A stretch of 64,000 bases of DNA from Paramecium tetraurelia (lineage: Eukaryota > Ciliophora > Oligohymenophorea > Peniculida > Parameciidae): NCBI RefSeq assembly GCF_000165425.1, contig NW_001798991.1, positions 124,001-188,000 of the forward strand, read 5' to 3'. The position numbers and the translations under genes were made by a program. The notes beneath the pieces are model-generated. The model made no database searches. It had not been told where the DNA came from and was given only the letters and a program-made list of their open reading frames with translations. Of the stretch, positions 47,509 to 61,900 are shown one piece after another (positions within the stretch are counted from its first letter, which is position 1; each line of letters opens with the position of its first letter).

Positions 47509-48560
47509 TCATTTTACAGCTATTTGTTCTTAATAGGATGTTTTATAGTCTTAGTATTCTTGGATAAGTATCCCCAATTTTGGAGCTAACTGTTAAAATG
47601 ATTTCTTACTTGATTATCAGTGAAACCTCTCATATTTTCTAAATAGTATTGGATTTCATTGAGTGGCATATCAGTTTCTATTAAGAATTGTTATTCTTAT
47701 TATTCATTAAATTAATTAACATATAAAAATATTAGTCTCTTCTTTCACCTACATAAAATGTGTCCTTTGGCAACATAATCTCCTTAGCATATTTCAAATC
47801 AGTAAAAAATTTATTTAAATCAACCTTAAGTTCTTATTCTTAATTCAAACCCCACATCTATAGATCCTCTAGATACACTATAAATCAAGCATAATTATTA
47901 TAAACAAATCTTCCTTTCTTTTTTCGAGAAGGTTGAATTCATTTGAATGGTTTTAGAATGTCTCAAAGAGATTTGCCTTCAATTCAGTTAATTGTTGTAT
48001 TGAGTTCTTGTATTTAACTTAGGTTATTAATAGGACATCCATGATTTATTTTGTTGATCTTAAGACAGCTTCATTATATGATGGAAGAGAATTGCACAAT
48101 ATTTAGATCATTTCTATCGAATAAGCCTAGATTCTACTAATCCTTAAAAGTAAATTTAGCAAATTATTCTAGGTATTTTTGTATGATAAAGAGTAAACTT
48201 GATAAAATAGTTCTCACAATGGGTTTTTTATTGTAAATTAGAGGAATAGCTAAATAAGGTAAGAGGAGCATTACATCCAGGATTTTGAAAACATTGCTAT
48301 TTAACTTCATAAGAATATCATAGTCATAGATATCATTGTAAGGAAAGGAAGAAATCCAAATAAGAGAATAATTTTTACAATTTACTCTGGAAATGCAGCT
48401 GAAAGTACGTTTCTGAGTTGGATAAAGTCCTGGAGAGTTCTTTTTACCTTCCACTCCATTTGGAGAATTTGAATTGGGAAAACAATGGTTTTTGAAAAGA
48501 AATGTAGAATGCCACCTCCTTCTTGAATGGGACTTGTAGTTATGAGAATAAAATACTGAC
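47509..48560 (-). pseudogene. sorting-nexin-like (PX-BAR) gene with unresolved or broken frames
   Basis: Protein-like segments lie on the minus strand but in several frames. Near 48400-48460 a PX-like core reads MEWKVKRTLQDFIQLRN then SAAFPE. Near 47950-48100 a helical segment like a BAR domain reads LPSYNEAVLRSTKQIMDV then LTELKANLFETFQNHSNEF. Near 47700-47800 are MLPKDTFYVGERRDQYF and LIETDMPLNEIQYYLE. The end, after a clean 20-nt intron, is LAPKLGILIQEYQDYKTSYQ with TGA at 47509-47511. Some junctions fit normal 20-29-nt introns (25 nt near 48261-48285). Others would need single-base changes or reading through TGA. It may be a decaying gene or have errors. The 5' end is not defined. Confidence 0.45.
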
Positions 48561-48820
48561 TGATGTCAAATCAGAGTTTGATGTCTTCAACTATGAAAAA
48601 ATACATTTATTTGCAAGTGAAAGTCTTTTCAAATGGAATCAAGGATTTTATCAGTCTAGATATTCGAAAGATATACAATTTTGATGAATTCCAAGTTTTA
48701 TTTCTTGACAAAAGTATCTCTATCTATGATTTGAATTATATCAATAAAAATATCTGGAGACTCAAGTTCAAAAGTTTGATATGAAGTGAGAGTTACACTT
48801 TTATTGAGAATAATTAATTG
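48561..48820. other. region with protein-like frames on both strands
   Basis: The minus strand has the stretch TFELESPDIFIDIIQ and the plus strand an open 73-codon frame (48563-48784). They overlap, so at most one is real. I cannot decide; either could belong to the sorting-nexin-like locus. Confidence 0.3.
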
Positions 48821-49024
48821 TCAGTCCTCTCTTATTGATACAGTTGGATGATCCCCAAATATTTCTTCATATGTCCATTAAGTTAGATCCTAACCAAGAG
48901 AATAATATCCACATTGAAACTTTGTTGGGTTCTTTGCGTAGACCAAAGCCTTCAAAATCCTCTTGATTAAAACCCTTGCCAATGCTATTACTCTTTTGTG
49001 ATTGTTTAATTCATAATTAATAAA
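48821..49024 (-). other. in-frame open extension after the aquaporin stop
   Basis: Directly after the aquaporin TGA the same frame encodes 67 protein-like residues (for example HKRVIALARVLIKRILKALV and TYEEIFGDHPTVSIRED) before a second TGA at 48821-48823. It has no ATG of its own. It could be reached by stop-codon readthrough, or be a decayed C-terminus or a missed exon. Confidence 0.45.
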
Positions 49025-49858
49025 TCAAAATCCGTATTAAATTTTCTTGTCGTAGAATCTCTTATACACTTGACTATTGAATGTTATTGCTACAACTGCT
49101 GCCACGAAAGGAGTGCAAGTGAATACCCACAAAAACCCGAATCTTCCCCAAGAACCATCCTGAATGCATTCAAACAATTCCAAACTTGACCATATTCCAA
49201 TTTGAATACCTAAAAGCGAATGCTGGATTGAAGAGTGACTATCCCTCAGATGACAAGACACGAGCAGCACCAAATCCTAGAGTGACCACAAGAGCATGTT
49301 CCAATTTATCATCTGAGAATTTCAAGTAATCATCCTCTTGCAAAGCCAAGACTACCATAAATAAAACAGAGCCAATCGATTCGCCTTACACTGACTATTT
49401 GCTTAATCAATATATTCTAATACTCCAAGTAGATTGTCACCGATTTTGGCATTCAAATAGGGTGCATTCGTGAAGTCTTCTAAGACAAAGAAACATACCA
49501 TTGCACCCAAGAGACTGCCTCCGACTTAGCCAATAACATTAAACATAAATTCCTGGAATCCTATTCTAGCCATGAGTAAGTCAATGAAACTAACAGCAGG
49601 ATTGAATACGGTTAGTCGATCAGTGATGAGAATGCTTAAGAAGAATATGACTAAGATTGCCATATTGTTCCCTGCTGATGCTAAAATGCCATAAGTAAAG
49701 AGGAAGGACCCAATTGAAGCAATTAGAGTTGATTTGATAATAGTTTATTTTTCCACATGTGTGTCAGACAATCGACCAACTGATGGAGATGATTCGAATC
49801 TCGTGTAAGCAGCTTAAGATTCCCCTTCTGCATTCACATCGCTTTCGAACCTCTACAT
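49025..49858 (-). CDS. aquaporin / major intrinsic protein
   Basis: Two introns (29 nt ending TAG and 25 nt ending AAG) leave exactly 260 codons to TGA at 49025-49027. About 45 polar N-terminal residues precede six hydrophobic helices. Both NPA half-helices are present: LTVFNPAVSF after helix 2 and SLFNPAFAF after helix 5. Other conserved pieces are GQVGGSLLGAMV and WVFTCTPFVAAVVA at the end. It should form a tetrameric water or small-solute channel; pore selectivity residues are not clear enough to separate aquaporin from aquaglyceroporin. In ciliates these act in contractile-vacuole water handling or at the surface. The same frame stays open for 67 codons after the TGA. The start ATG lies 47 bp downstream of the TRRAP stop. 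Confidence 0.87.
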
Positions 49859-49904
49859 ATTTATATATTATTTATAATAATTCCATAAAAACATAAATCA
49901 TAAA

Positions 49905-52900
49905 TCAAAACCATCTTTTAACCCATTATTTGAGTTTCTCTTGTCCTCCAAACAAACTCTTCGAAATTGCAATCAATCTATCACATTTTGAATCGATCAT
50001 TCCATTCTCATAAACAATATCCTTCAATTTCTTAATGAAAGGCTCTACCGAATCCTTGCACCCCAGTTGCCAGAACAAAACGTTTAAATATTCAGCGAGA
50101 CTACATCAATATACAATCAAATAGTTACTCTGGGTTCACTATGCCAATGATTGTGGCCGTGAATGCAGGTATCAAATATCCATACAAATTGACTTCCCCA
50201 ATTAAGTGCTCAAAACTTCTGGAATATCTAATAGCGAATGGATCATAAAGCACTAATTTCTGGTTATTCACTTTGAATAGGTATTTTTTCTAAAAGAAAT
50301 TGCCGTTACTCAAATTTATATGCAGGTTCTCCAACTGTTTTGGTGATTAACTACTGGCAATAGTAAAACTAAGTGCATATTAAACTCCGATGTTCGTAAC
50401 AAGAGTCTTCCTCAACACTATAAACGTATCGAAAGTCTTTGCAAATTTCAAAATGTAATTGCTTAAGTCTTATTTTTATATGTATTTCTCACTCCTCTCC
50501 CTTAAATGATATATAATATTATATGTACATGTAAAATGGGATTCTAACAGTGCTATCTTTGATATCGCTTTTGTGATAGTTAAGAGACACAATTAAATCA
50601 GAAATATTGCTTAAGTTATATGTTTCCTCTTAATATGGTTCTATTTAATATAGCTGTTTCTCGCTCTCTAAGAGGTACTTATCAATATAACCATGTTTAA
50701 TATTTCTGATTTTGGTTTCTTTGTAATTCTGATTCAATAAGTTTGTTATCTTCAAAAATTAAGCAGTTGCCTACTCATCTAATATGTTTTGAATAAACAT
50801 CTTGTTTTCTACCTTCTTGGATTTCAAAAGGAAAAAGTATTTCTTCTCATCATTTCCCAAAAATGCAATCTATCTGATTAGTCTCTTTCTTCTTAAGAAC
50901 ATTATGTTGACTGTTGGGAACATACTTGAAATATGGACATTGTCAAGGGTTTAATTTCTCCTTATTTGTCTTTCAACCCCTGGCATGAGTGTTTAGTTCA
51001 TGGAAAATTCATCATTCAAAGCATACAACCAACTTATTTGAATTTATGATGGAACTAGAGTATTCAATGCACTACTCAACTGTTGAGAAAAGTCTTCAGA
51101 TTAATTAATTTGGAATCCAAAGAGTTTGCCATAGATTAATTTTAATGAAGCAACATAGATGGATGATATTGCTTTTAATTAATCATTTTTTATCCATTTT
51201 TGAAGATCATTAACTGGGAAGAATTATTTCAAGTGCTCCTTTATTTAATGATATTTTTGTATTAAATTTACAATTTACAAACATTTCTCATTAACATTGA
51301 CAGAATTCAATTCATAATATTTCTAATCTAACACTTTGCCACATAAATAAATCAATTCTTCTAATATATCCCAAATAGATGAATCATACCTATTATTAAA
51401 TAGATACTGTATCGAATAAATGTTTGCAAATTAGTTACTCAATTTGGAAGAGTATTAAAAGTGATCTACAAATTATTATGATCTGTCATCAGTCAATAAG
51501 CAGAGACTTTTGAAATATTGAATGACTTGAAAATTGGTTAATGGATTGTATTTGCATAATTTATCTATATACTCCAAGCAATCTTTTCTGACTTATTCTG
51601 AAGGACTCTTAAAAAACGTTGTTATCAATTGAATTAGGAATCTCTATAATAGATGTAAGGGGATCAGCCCAATTTTTTATGAAAATGCATCAATAACAAT
51701 AGCATCAGTTGGATTGGTTATATTAAGTATATGAAACATATACATACCATTTATGGGGAACTTTTGGGGTTTATATTAAATACCGATGGAAGTGACTTGA
51801 ATGTAATTTGATGCGAATTTAATGTTGTTGCTGTACTTCTTATGGGCTAATTGATAGATTTTTTAGACTTCTCTCCAGAATTTGAGATAACTAATTTGAT
51901 TTTGTATGAAGTATTCATTTGATTGGCTGACCATCTATTCTAATTTTGGTTCTTCTGTTGCCATATTGGATGCATTATCAGATTGTTGTTAATATAATCT
52001 CAGCAATTTATAGGATTGATTAATCATTTTGTATCTTCTTATTTTACTAATCATGTATCCTTTGAATTCTTCTGAATTATAGGTTGTCACTTGTAAACAA
52101 TCGAAATAAGTTAATAGTTCTGTCAATTATTGACAATTCTGATCAACATCCTGAATTTTCATTGTTTTGAATTTGATTTTTTCTAATTGATAAACCTTCT
52201 CTGCGTACTTTTGTAAGTGCTTTGGAACTTCTTTCAATATAGTTTATTCATCAAACAATTCAAAAATTCCATTCTTTTAGTAATATCTAAGGGGATATAA
52301 TATTGTTTTGTAATCGAAAATAGATAATTGGAAGCTCTTCAAATCCAACTATGCGACTTAGGCTGTCTATGGCTATCCATTTATATAGTGGTTTAATTGG
52401 CCATTGAAACGATGTAGACACATCTACAATTGAATGAGTCTTTAGCTGATCAAATCGAATGTGAATTCTTGTTAATCAACATTGGTTGGCTGTCGTTCAA
52501 ATAAATACTTTTTGCAGAACAAACTAGATTGATAACCATTCAATATCTGATCTAAAATCATATCCTGAGGGGCTGCCTATTATTAATTTGGATATCCTGG
52601 AATATTTATTGCAAACTGTCTTAGACTTTCTTCTAGTTCAGTATAGAGTTGGAATTGAGACACAAAGTTAAGGAATTTATAACCCCACAATTAAGGAGAT
52701 GACATCATTTAATCATATGATTGTGTCAATTTAGGCAGTGTTTTGATGAAGTTATAGCAATTAATGATTTGCGCATATTTGAGATTTTGTTCAATTGATT
52801 ACAATACAGGACTTCCACCTCTGCCATGCTAATTCTATTGAGAATCATCTCTCACAAAATCAAGTAACTTAAAGTATGCCTGATTATAACAGAAGAGATC

Positions 52901-55900
52901 ATTTTACAGTATATTCTATTTCACTTCTGATAAACCATTTAACTCCTTCCAACCTGAATCTGTTAATTCTTTCTGTCTCTCCCTGAATCCCATAATGATC
53001 TTATTTTAAACTGTCTACACTGTACTCAATTCAACATCCTTCAAGGTATTCCATTAATTGAGTTATTGCAAGGATTCAGAAAACAATTGATGGATTATTT
53101 ATTGATCATATTCCTTCTAAATCCCTTGAGCTTCGTGAGTTTCCTATTCCAATTGCAACCAAAATTGATCGACTTGCTCTTAATTATTGAGTATCAATTA
53201 GTATTATTAGATTGGTTCTCTTAATTGATTCATAAGAACCAATTGTCTGACCCAAGGTTGAGTGGCAGATAGACATTTGCACCCTAACAAACTCTACTTA
53301 TTCCATTGGTCTTAATAGACACCTTGCAATTACACCAGAATATCTTCATTTAAGAGAGAATAATATTCACAATCTTCACTTAAATATTAAAATATTTATT
53401 CCAATAAGTGCTGGCATAATGGCAATAGATTCTTTTAACGAAGACATGTAATTAGGTTATTGAAATTGTGATGAATTTATTGATGATCCAAAATTTAGTG
53501 GATATTCTTCAATTGATTCAGAATATCCTGAACCAAGTAATTAGATATTGTAGTCATTGTTCCATATGATAAAGATTACTATTGGAGGTATTCTGTGAGT
53601 TAGGTGATTGTCTTGAGATCATTTCTGATTACCTGATTGAAGATAGGTCTGAGTAATCGACTGCTGACATTGGCTGCTGTACCCATCAACTCAATTGCAG
53701 CACTAGGTATAATGCACTCTCTTAGAGGTTATTGGGGTTGATCTTAAAGAGGAATGTAGGACAAATTATAAATGACAATCGAGGGTAAATACTCACTGGT
53801 CACTAATTTCAAACTAGAATTATATAATTTTGGCCATTGTTTCTTTCTATAATAGATGGCCAGGTATTTATTGAGCACTTACTCCCTCATATTAGAATCC
53901 TCACTCTCAGCAACTAGTCTAACTGTGATCTTGTGTGGTTGCTAGAGTTGAAATTGTGTTGGCTACTGCAATTGACCTCTTCCCAGAATTAAAAACTTAG
54001 TTGCCATCAACATGATCTCTTCTCCCTCAGTTTGCAAGGGCTGATCCTATTGTTTTGTGGTTTGATCTCCTAGCAAAAATTATAAGAAACGATCATAGGT
54101 GTATCCGTAGATGTCCAGGATCATCCTATAAAAAAATTATTAATAGTCCAAACAAGTGCTTAGCTTACTTATCACTTACAGAATGCGTCTGAATTCCCTT
54201 AATGAACTGCCATTTTTATCGAAGATGCTCTTGAGAAAATAGAACCCACTATTGATGGAGCCCTATTGCTTTTTGAAGGGATAGACCAAAAGCAATTCAC
54301 ATAGGAACATAAAGTATACCTTTAAGACCTTTAAATCCTATACCTTCCCATGATTGTTATCATAACTATCGGAACTTCGCTAATCAATCTTTTTATCAAA
54401 CCAATTTTATAACTTACTGATATCGAAGAAGAAATTCAATTGAACCTCATATGGCATTTTTGATGGTTTGAATTATTAATTCTCTTCCATCCTCTCTAAT
54501 TCCGATCTCACCTACTAACTTCTGATTGGAGACAGATGAGTTGAAATTGCCTGCAAATAGCCTTCCCTATTTGATATACCGTTTATGAAGAGAAGACGCA
54601 TAATCGCTATGCATTCCAATTTAAGTTCATAATCAGGAACTGATTCAATTATCAATATCAACAATTACAAGAATTCTAATTGTTCTTTCTGATCCTTGAT
54701 TTCATCAAAATTATAAGCCATCATTTTTATTGTCTTTTGCAAAGCGGATCTATGTAGATGAAACTTTATTTTTTAATTTTCTGGAAAATCCTCTGGGAAA
54801 TACAGTGTCTCGTCACTCTTAGTTATCCCAAATGGAAAATCATCAGCCATCTCTGTGAAATCAGCTATGTATTGAGACAAATTTGCATTTGTGTATTGTT
54901 TCTAAGCATCAAATTCCAAGTTATCCTTCTCTCTTATGTTAAATTGTCTTTTAGGAGTCACGTATTTGCGTAGATTGTCTAAATATTGGTCTCCTTTATC
55001 CTTAGATTTCAAATACTCAATCAACAACTCAACTATCTTTTTCAATGCTGGCATCAAAATTCGCACACTCGTAATATCGTGATTAAACAACAATTTCAAT
55101 AAGAAGATAGACAGAATGTTCAACTTTATCACTTGAGGACCCATTCTTTGTCCTGCAGGTATCCCTTGCTAATTATTTCGTTTCTATTGAAGATGTCCTT
55201 GAATGGCATCGTTTACCCAATTAGATAAATTAGTTTGCAACCATTCGCTTTATTCATTCTGTTATTCCTTAGCAACCTTCAGGAATTTGCGGAAAATACA
55301 ATAGATACTAAAGATCAAGGGAGTATAATCTAATGTCAGCGCAAGGTAATGTAATTGGAATTTATCGATTGGTTGGGACTGAAAGGGCAATCTCTACTGT
55401 GGATTCATTGGTCTCGGTTGAGTGGGAGGCATCCTTGGGTTTGGTCGAGGAGCCATTTGCTAAGGGAGTTGATCAGGCAATTTATATAGATTGAAGATGA
55501 TGTCGAAATAAGGTTAATATAGTTGAGGGATTCTTTGTGGCAATTGGAATTCTGCGATAATCATCAAAATGTGCAGAATTATCATAAAGTATCGAAAATA
55601 GGGTTAGGCAATAGGTTGTTGTTAAACGGTTCTTTGATTTTAGTTGATTTGTTAGGACTCTATTGCTTAGTTCAATAGATTAGACACGTTCTTTTTTAAA
55701 GCCTCCATATTCATCTTCTGATTGGTCAAAGGAGCAATTATCAATATCTTCTTCAATAAGTATAGGGCCCTTTTAGACAACTCTGAATCCTCTATGTTGT
55801 GTGCCTTTAAAGACTGTTTGATAAAGAATGATTAATAGATTTCACTGGAGAGAGCTTCATCATGATGTTATGGTTCGCATTGATAAAACGATTCCTTGAA

Positions 55901-58900
55901 TTTTTAGGACTTCTTTTGGATTTCTCCTTTAATCAATTTAGTCTTCCATTCCACTTAGAGGAAAGCCATGTCAAGAGCAATGCGTCTATAATTTTGGTAG
56001 CTGTTGGGGATTTGAAATCCAGCATTTTGATTGGGACCATAAAATCCAATTTGTTGCATATAGTTTATGATTTGAATAGTAAATGCCTGATGATGTTTGT
56101 AGAATATTTTATGATTTTTCACAAACATGGACCAAAATCTGCTAACCTTCAATGCTGTTTCTGAATCCAAATTAGGTTATTCTTACTTCAATAATTATTA
56201 GGTGGCTTAGATCCAATCCTTTTAATCATGTACATCCACTTCATCTAACCAAGGTAGAACAACACTTATTATCTTCTTACAGAGACTGTATAGTTCCTAC
56301 TCTGACTATCCACTTTCATCTAATTGTTTGATGGCTCTGGTGTAGATTCTGACAATACGTTTATTGACAGAAATTGGGTCATTTTGAATCAATTAATTCT
56401 TTTTCAAGTATTTACTAAAGTAGAGATTGGCATAGAAGGCTACTAGCTTATCTGATTTGTTGATCATATCATACCCGAAGGATAGGTAGGACATTTTCAA
56501 ATCTTAAGGCAATTGTTGTTCTTGGAAGCAGATGAGATATGAACTGATTTGCAGCATATCAATAACAGATGATTTATAATAATGATTGACATCAGATAGT
56601 TTGGTACTCAAACCACTCAAGAGTTTGTAGGTGAAATTCATTGGTGCATGATGTTCAATGTCACTTAAGATCTTGCTGTACTATTTAACTAGTTCTTCAT
56701 TGATCTCTTTGATTCTCTGGAACAATTTGAATTGGCTGATCTATGCCAGATCATTTCTTTGATTAGAATAAAACAGTATCGGATATATTACATGAAAGCC
56801 TATTGTCATCTGAATTTGATTGGCTGACTCATCATCAACGTACTTGAAATTGTCCATCCAAATCTCTATAATACTCTGTCTTAGTTGAATGGATTTATTC
56901 ATTGCAACATCCAAAACCCACTTTTTGACTTTGTCACAAGTAGCATAGAGTATCAATCTCAACATCCCTTAAATTGCTGGTTTGCTGTCCTCATTTTAAT
57001 TGATGTATTTTTTTAACATGCTGCAATGTCTATTTAATAGACTATTGATCTGTTGATTAGAGAGTATTAATTAATTGTATGCAGACTATAATTGATTCAC
57101 TGGTACAATTCTGTTTTAGTTGTTGCTTTACAGACGTTCTTGAAGAACTTTGATGTTGCTTAGTATGAAATTATCAAGTATTTGAGTATTTCTAATCAGA
57201 CAAGAAGGATTGCGTTTGCATAATTGAAATTCAAATTGAACTATTTCTATTTTGATCTCACTTATCACATTAATCATTTTCTACAAAACCGATTGATGGA
57301 TACCTTAGATTTACTCCTATGTCAATTGGACTTGATTTGCTAAAAGACCCTTCTCCAAGGAGTTGCTAAGTTCTTCGATTGTCTTATTGAATCGTTCCAT
57401 TTTTTGAGAAAATTATTGCTTCTCTCGACATATCTTCTCTCTTAAAGGATATGCTGCAGGTTCTGAGATGACTTACCTGATTGTTTTAATGTATTGCAAT
57501 CTCTCTCGGAGTTGTTCCTGAAGACTCTTGATTGGTGTTGGATTAGATAACAATTAGCTCACGTTTTCTAACTGCTTTTGGAATTGTTGAATTTGGGAAA
57601 TCGAGAAGGATGATTGAAATACATCAAAACTGTTGGCTGCCAATGTATTCAAGAATTTATTCAAGGGTTTATCAATTGATTAATTCAATTGTTGTTAGGA
57701 AGCTCTGAAAACGTAATTTCTTCTTATTGCATTTATGTCTTGGATGATCTTCTATACAATATTTTAATTCAAAGGTCCATTCGCTTGATTAGTCAATTAT
57801 GGTGTAAGATGCTAAAATAACTTTAATAATCCGGAGATGATACCCAGTTAGAAATTCAAAGATTCTTGAGATTGCTATTGTTAGCTTGACCATTCCATAA
57901 CCGTACACATCTGAATATTGCTCTGATACTACAGAGTGTTATCTTGCATTATTTTTTGAAGATGTCCCAATAGTTTGTCAGAGAGTGTTCTGTGAAACAC
58001 TTTGCTAAATAGTTTCAGTATCATTTTCAACGACTTTAAGAAGGATGGCACATAATGAAAGATGTCCGATTGCACACAAGTCAACAATGGCTTCATCAAC
58101 CTTTTTAATCTATCATCATTCTCAAACAAACTCTTGTCATTCTACAGTCCTTCCTATTAGGAGAGTTCCTACAAATATTTATAACTCGACTGTCTAATGC
58201 TGTGTTCCACTCTCAGCAATCCTTCATAAAAGATTTCCACGGTCTTATACTTCATAGCCAAAATTTAAGGTTTCACTAAGGAATTTTTATCAACCTACTT
58301 CATTAAGTACCTTTAGATTACAAATATGTAATTAATAGAAGTCATTTGTTTGAGAAATCCGAAGATAGCAACTACCATTTGACTTTGCCATTTGATTTCA
58401 AAATCAATGTCTTCAATATTAATCTTGAATTCTAAATCGTCTAAGGCATGAGACATATTAATGTATGCTGATTAAGAGTCTTCCCCATTCTATATTAGTT
58501 TGGATTGTCTATAATACTGTTCCTCGTTTTGCTGTAGGATTTTATATGATTTTTCCATGTAGTTTTCAATACTCAATTCAAAATGAGGTTCTGGGTTGAG
58601 AATTACAGTTTTGAAAAGATGGTATTAACCTTGTTTATTGAGTCCATATTTTCTTAGCAAATAAGTCAAAATCCTAAACCCATTTGCATACCTCTATGCG
58701 ATGACATCTGACATCTTCTATTCTTCACATAATTGTTTGATGATGATCACTAATTCTTTCAATACAGTATTCTGAGTGTAAGGAGACATAAGAATTTCAG
58801 AAAATTAAATATTAACCCATTGGCATGGTCCATTTCCTAATTATTGTAGATTGTCTAATGGAATAGCTTCGATCTTCTCTTCGTGATTGTATTTCATCTC

Positions 58901-61900
58901 TGAACCAATGTTCATATAGAATAATGATCCTGCATTCTCATTAAAATGGTGCGTGATCACAGTGTCAAAGAGATCTGTACAAATCTACAAGATGGATCTC
59001 TTGTAAGTATGGCAATTCTAAGCGACAATCTTAATAAAACAACGCAATCTCTCTTACAAGAGGAGCATACTTTGATGCGAGTGCTCATATATTGAATGAT
59101 CATAGTTGAGATTCTTTATCAGCAGGTTTATAGTTTAATTCAATAGAGTCTTGGTAATTTGCTGAGAAGCCATTCTGATCGTTTCTGGTAGTTATCTGAG
59201 TAACATGAATGAGCATTCAACGATTCTCTAATCTGGGATGTAAGGTAATCCAACTATCTCAATAGAAGAGTAGTAATCTTCAAATTTAGGCAGTAGATTC
59301 TGGATTTCGGTCAATAATTCAATAGAGATGGATCTGCAATTCAACCCTTCTGATGGAATTATAGTTCCTCCATAGGCTTAATTAATAAATATTAAATCAT
59401 ACATTAGACTATCTAGATTTTACGACGACGATCATCCTCTTTTTACAATTACGTTTGTTTACCGAACTTTTCATAAACAAACTCTTCAAACAATCTAATA
59501 ACAACCGAATAGTAAACATCATATGCCCATTTTAAATGCTGATAATTTTCCATATGTTTCTCCAATATCTTTTTGTATTTCCTTAAACAATTAGCCTTTA
59601 ATAACTTATTCCAAATGAACTCTTCTTGTTAAATGTGTAAATCCTTGAGATTCATGTTTTCTTCAGCCGTCAACATATATCTTTTGTTCAATCCCTTAAA
59701 TAGATAGGATATCCATCTAATAGATTGAGGTTTTTCAGTGAGATAATTGTGCACTATGGATTCAGTCATTGTAAAAAGGGAATTGAAGTCTGGTTTTGGA
59801 GACTTGATCTTTTCAATCATTTCACAATGATCGTCAGCCAGTTGAATGAAGAACATTTCTGTAAAGGTTGTTACCACATTTTCTACATCTTCCTTGATCT
59901 TGTGGAATGTGGCAGTAGTCAATGTTTGTATGATGTTATGGAAATTGCTGAGTCCAATGAAAACCTTGGTTACTGCAGATATCAATTCTTCATCCTAGTA
60001 CATCAATTGATCTTGTTCGCATTGACGAGATTGCAGTTTCATCTCTAATGCCATCCCTTGAGGTATTTAATAATTATACAAGTCATGATCAAATTAAATG
60101 GGCATCTGATAGTATCCCAGAATAACCTATTTCACAATAGAGTAACTATGCTGGATAGAGGACTGTTTGAACAAATAGGTAGCCAATTGTTGTTCCAACA
60201 CATTCTATAAGATCTCAACAGCACATAGTACAGTTTCGGTGAGATTGATCTTAAGTGTTGATTAGAGTCCTTCTATTTGCACTTCCAAATACTGATTCCT
60301 TTTGTAAGGGTTATCGGTGTGATTCCGCTTAACTTCGATTGGCCATTCTGATTTGCGAACCAAGGATCCCAACTTAGAGAGTATCTTCAGAGATTTGAAG
60401 GAGGGATCCAAGAATAAATTCACCTGTTTCGAATAGATATCCGCCATCTTGTATTCGGATGGGAAAGTAAGCAACTTTTCAATAAATGGCTACAAGAGAT
60501 CTCCAAAGAATTCCCTCATTTCCTCCATGCTCAAATTGCTCACGATGTTCTCCAACATCATCAAAGTCTTTTAAATCACTTGATTCTCTATGGTTGATAT
60601 GTTATGCAATGCTCGAAAGAGACATTGAGCAAACACCGGATACTACCTTGCTAAATTAATTTATATTGTTTTTTATAAGGGGAAATTGGCAATTACTTCA
60701 GCAACTATATCCTAGATTTCCACTATCCCCGTTTGAAATAACTCAAACATGTTCAACACTATGTTCACACCGCTCAAACTCAACTTATGATAAAATTCAC
60801 TTTGCTGTCTCTACATCATCTATTGCTTGTCGTTTCTGTCGTACTTATCACACAACTATTGGAAATATTTCGATAACCCTTCTCCCTGGTCATTATTCTA
60901 GATTCTTTTCACCAGCGACAACAACAAACCTAAAAAATCAATTGGATAGTGTGTCTCATGCGACTTTTTCACAAAAAAGAGGATTAACTACTTCACTATA
61001 GGTTTCACTATGGGTTCTTCGTTCTGTTGGCATTTTACTCTTGGGAATAATCGAATTGGAATTCTGAGCAACTTTTATATTAAAGTGATGTATTCATCTT
61101 AATCCTTCTACTTGATATTCCTGTCATTGCCCATCAATTGTCCTCCTCTGCAATACCCGAACTTTGAGGGCAATTCAGGCGTCGTTTGTAGTTCTTTTAA
61201 ATATAGACTTAATAAAAACTCTATGTAGTATTTTACTGATTGCTTTTAACCATTTTAAGGATCTTACTGTGTACTTTGGAGACCCAAATGATCCTGTAGT
61301 AGACTGGGGAGACAATTGGTTTCAGGACAAGTCTTGAGTAAATGAACAGAGATCTTCAATAGTAGTTTTGAGTTGGGTTCGAAAACATTTTTGAAGTTGA
61401 TTGGATCCTAAAATTAAATAAAGAATTGCATAAATTAAGGGATAGTCTTTTTCTTATAATCAAGAATTTCGAAGTGATTTCTCTAGTGATCATGCAATTC
61501 ATCAAATATCATCAATCCATTCTTCATTATTTTAGACATGTAATGACATTATAAATTACTTAGATACGGTTTGCCATCTCCAGTACCCTAGAAAAATGGA
61601 GGTAGTTTTGAAGGCATATTGTAAGTGATTTTAGTCTTTAGTCTATTCACAATCTCTTTATTTGTACTTGTAACAAATGCCAATAACTTCGATAAGATGT
61701 CATTCAATTGATCAAACACTTTCGATTTCAATTCCTTAGCAAATTCAACATATTGTGAATAAGTGGTGATACTCAAAGAATTGACTTAATATTCTTCCTC
61801 GTCATCATAAGTATACACTTGAGTAGCAGCCTAGTCTTGTTGAGTAATTAGATTTTGATCGATGTCAACTTCCGATTCCAGTATATATTACTCCAATTGA

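Noticed and set aside
48563-48784. Plus-strand 73-codon frame
   Set aside because: It overlaps protein-like minus-strand sequence; no family and no way to choose, so not called as a gene.
47509-49030. TGA read as tryptophan in the sorting-nexin and aquaporin region
   Set aside because: TGA ends all other genes in the window cleanly, so general recoding is excluded; local decay or errors are simpler.
49200-49220. Apparent +1 frameshift at the second NPA of the aquaporin
   Set aside because: A 25-nt GTA...AAG intron explains the frame change and makes the coding length an exact multiple of three.
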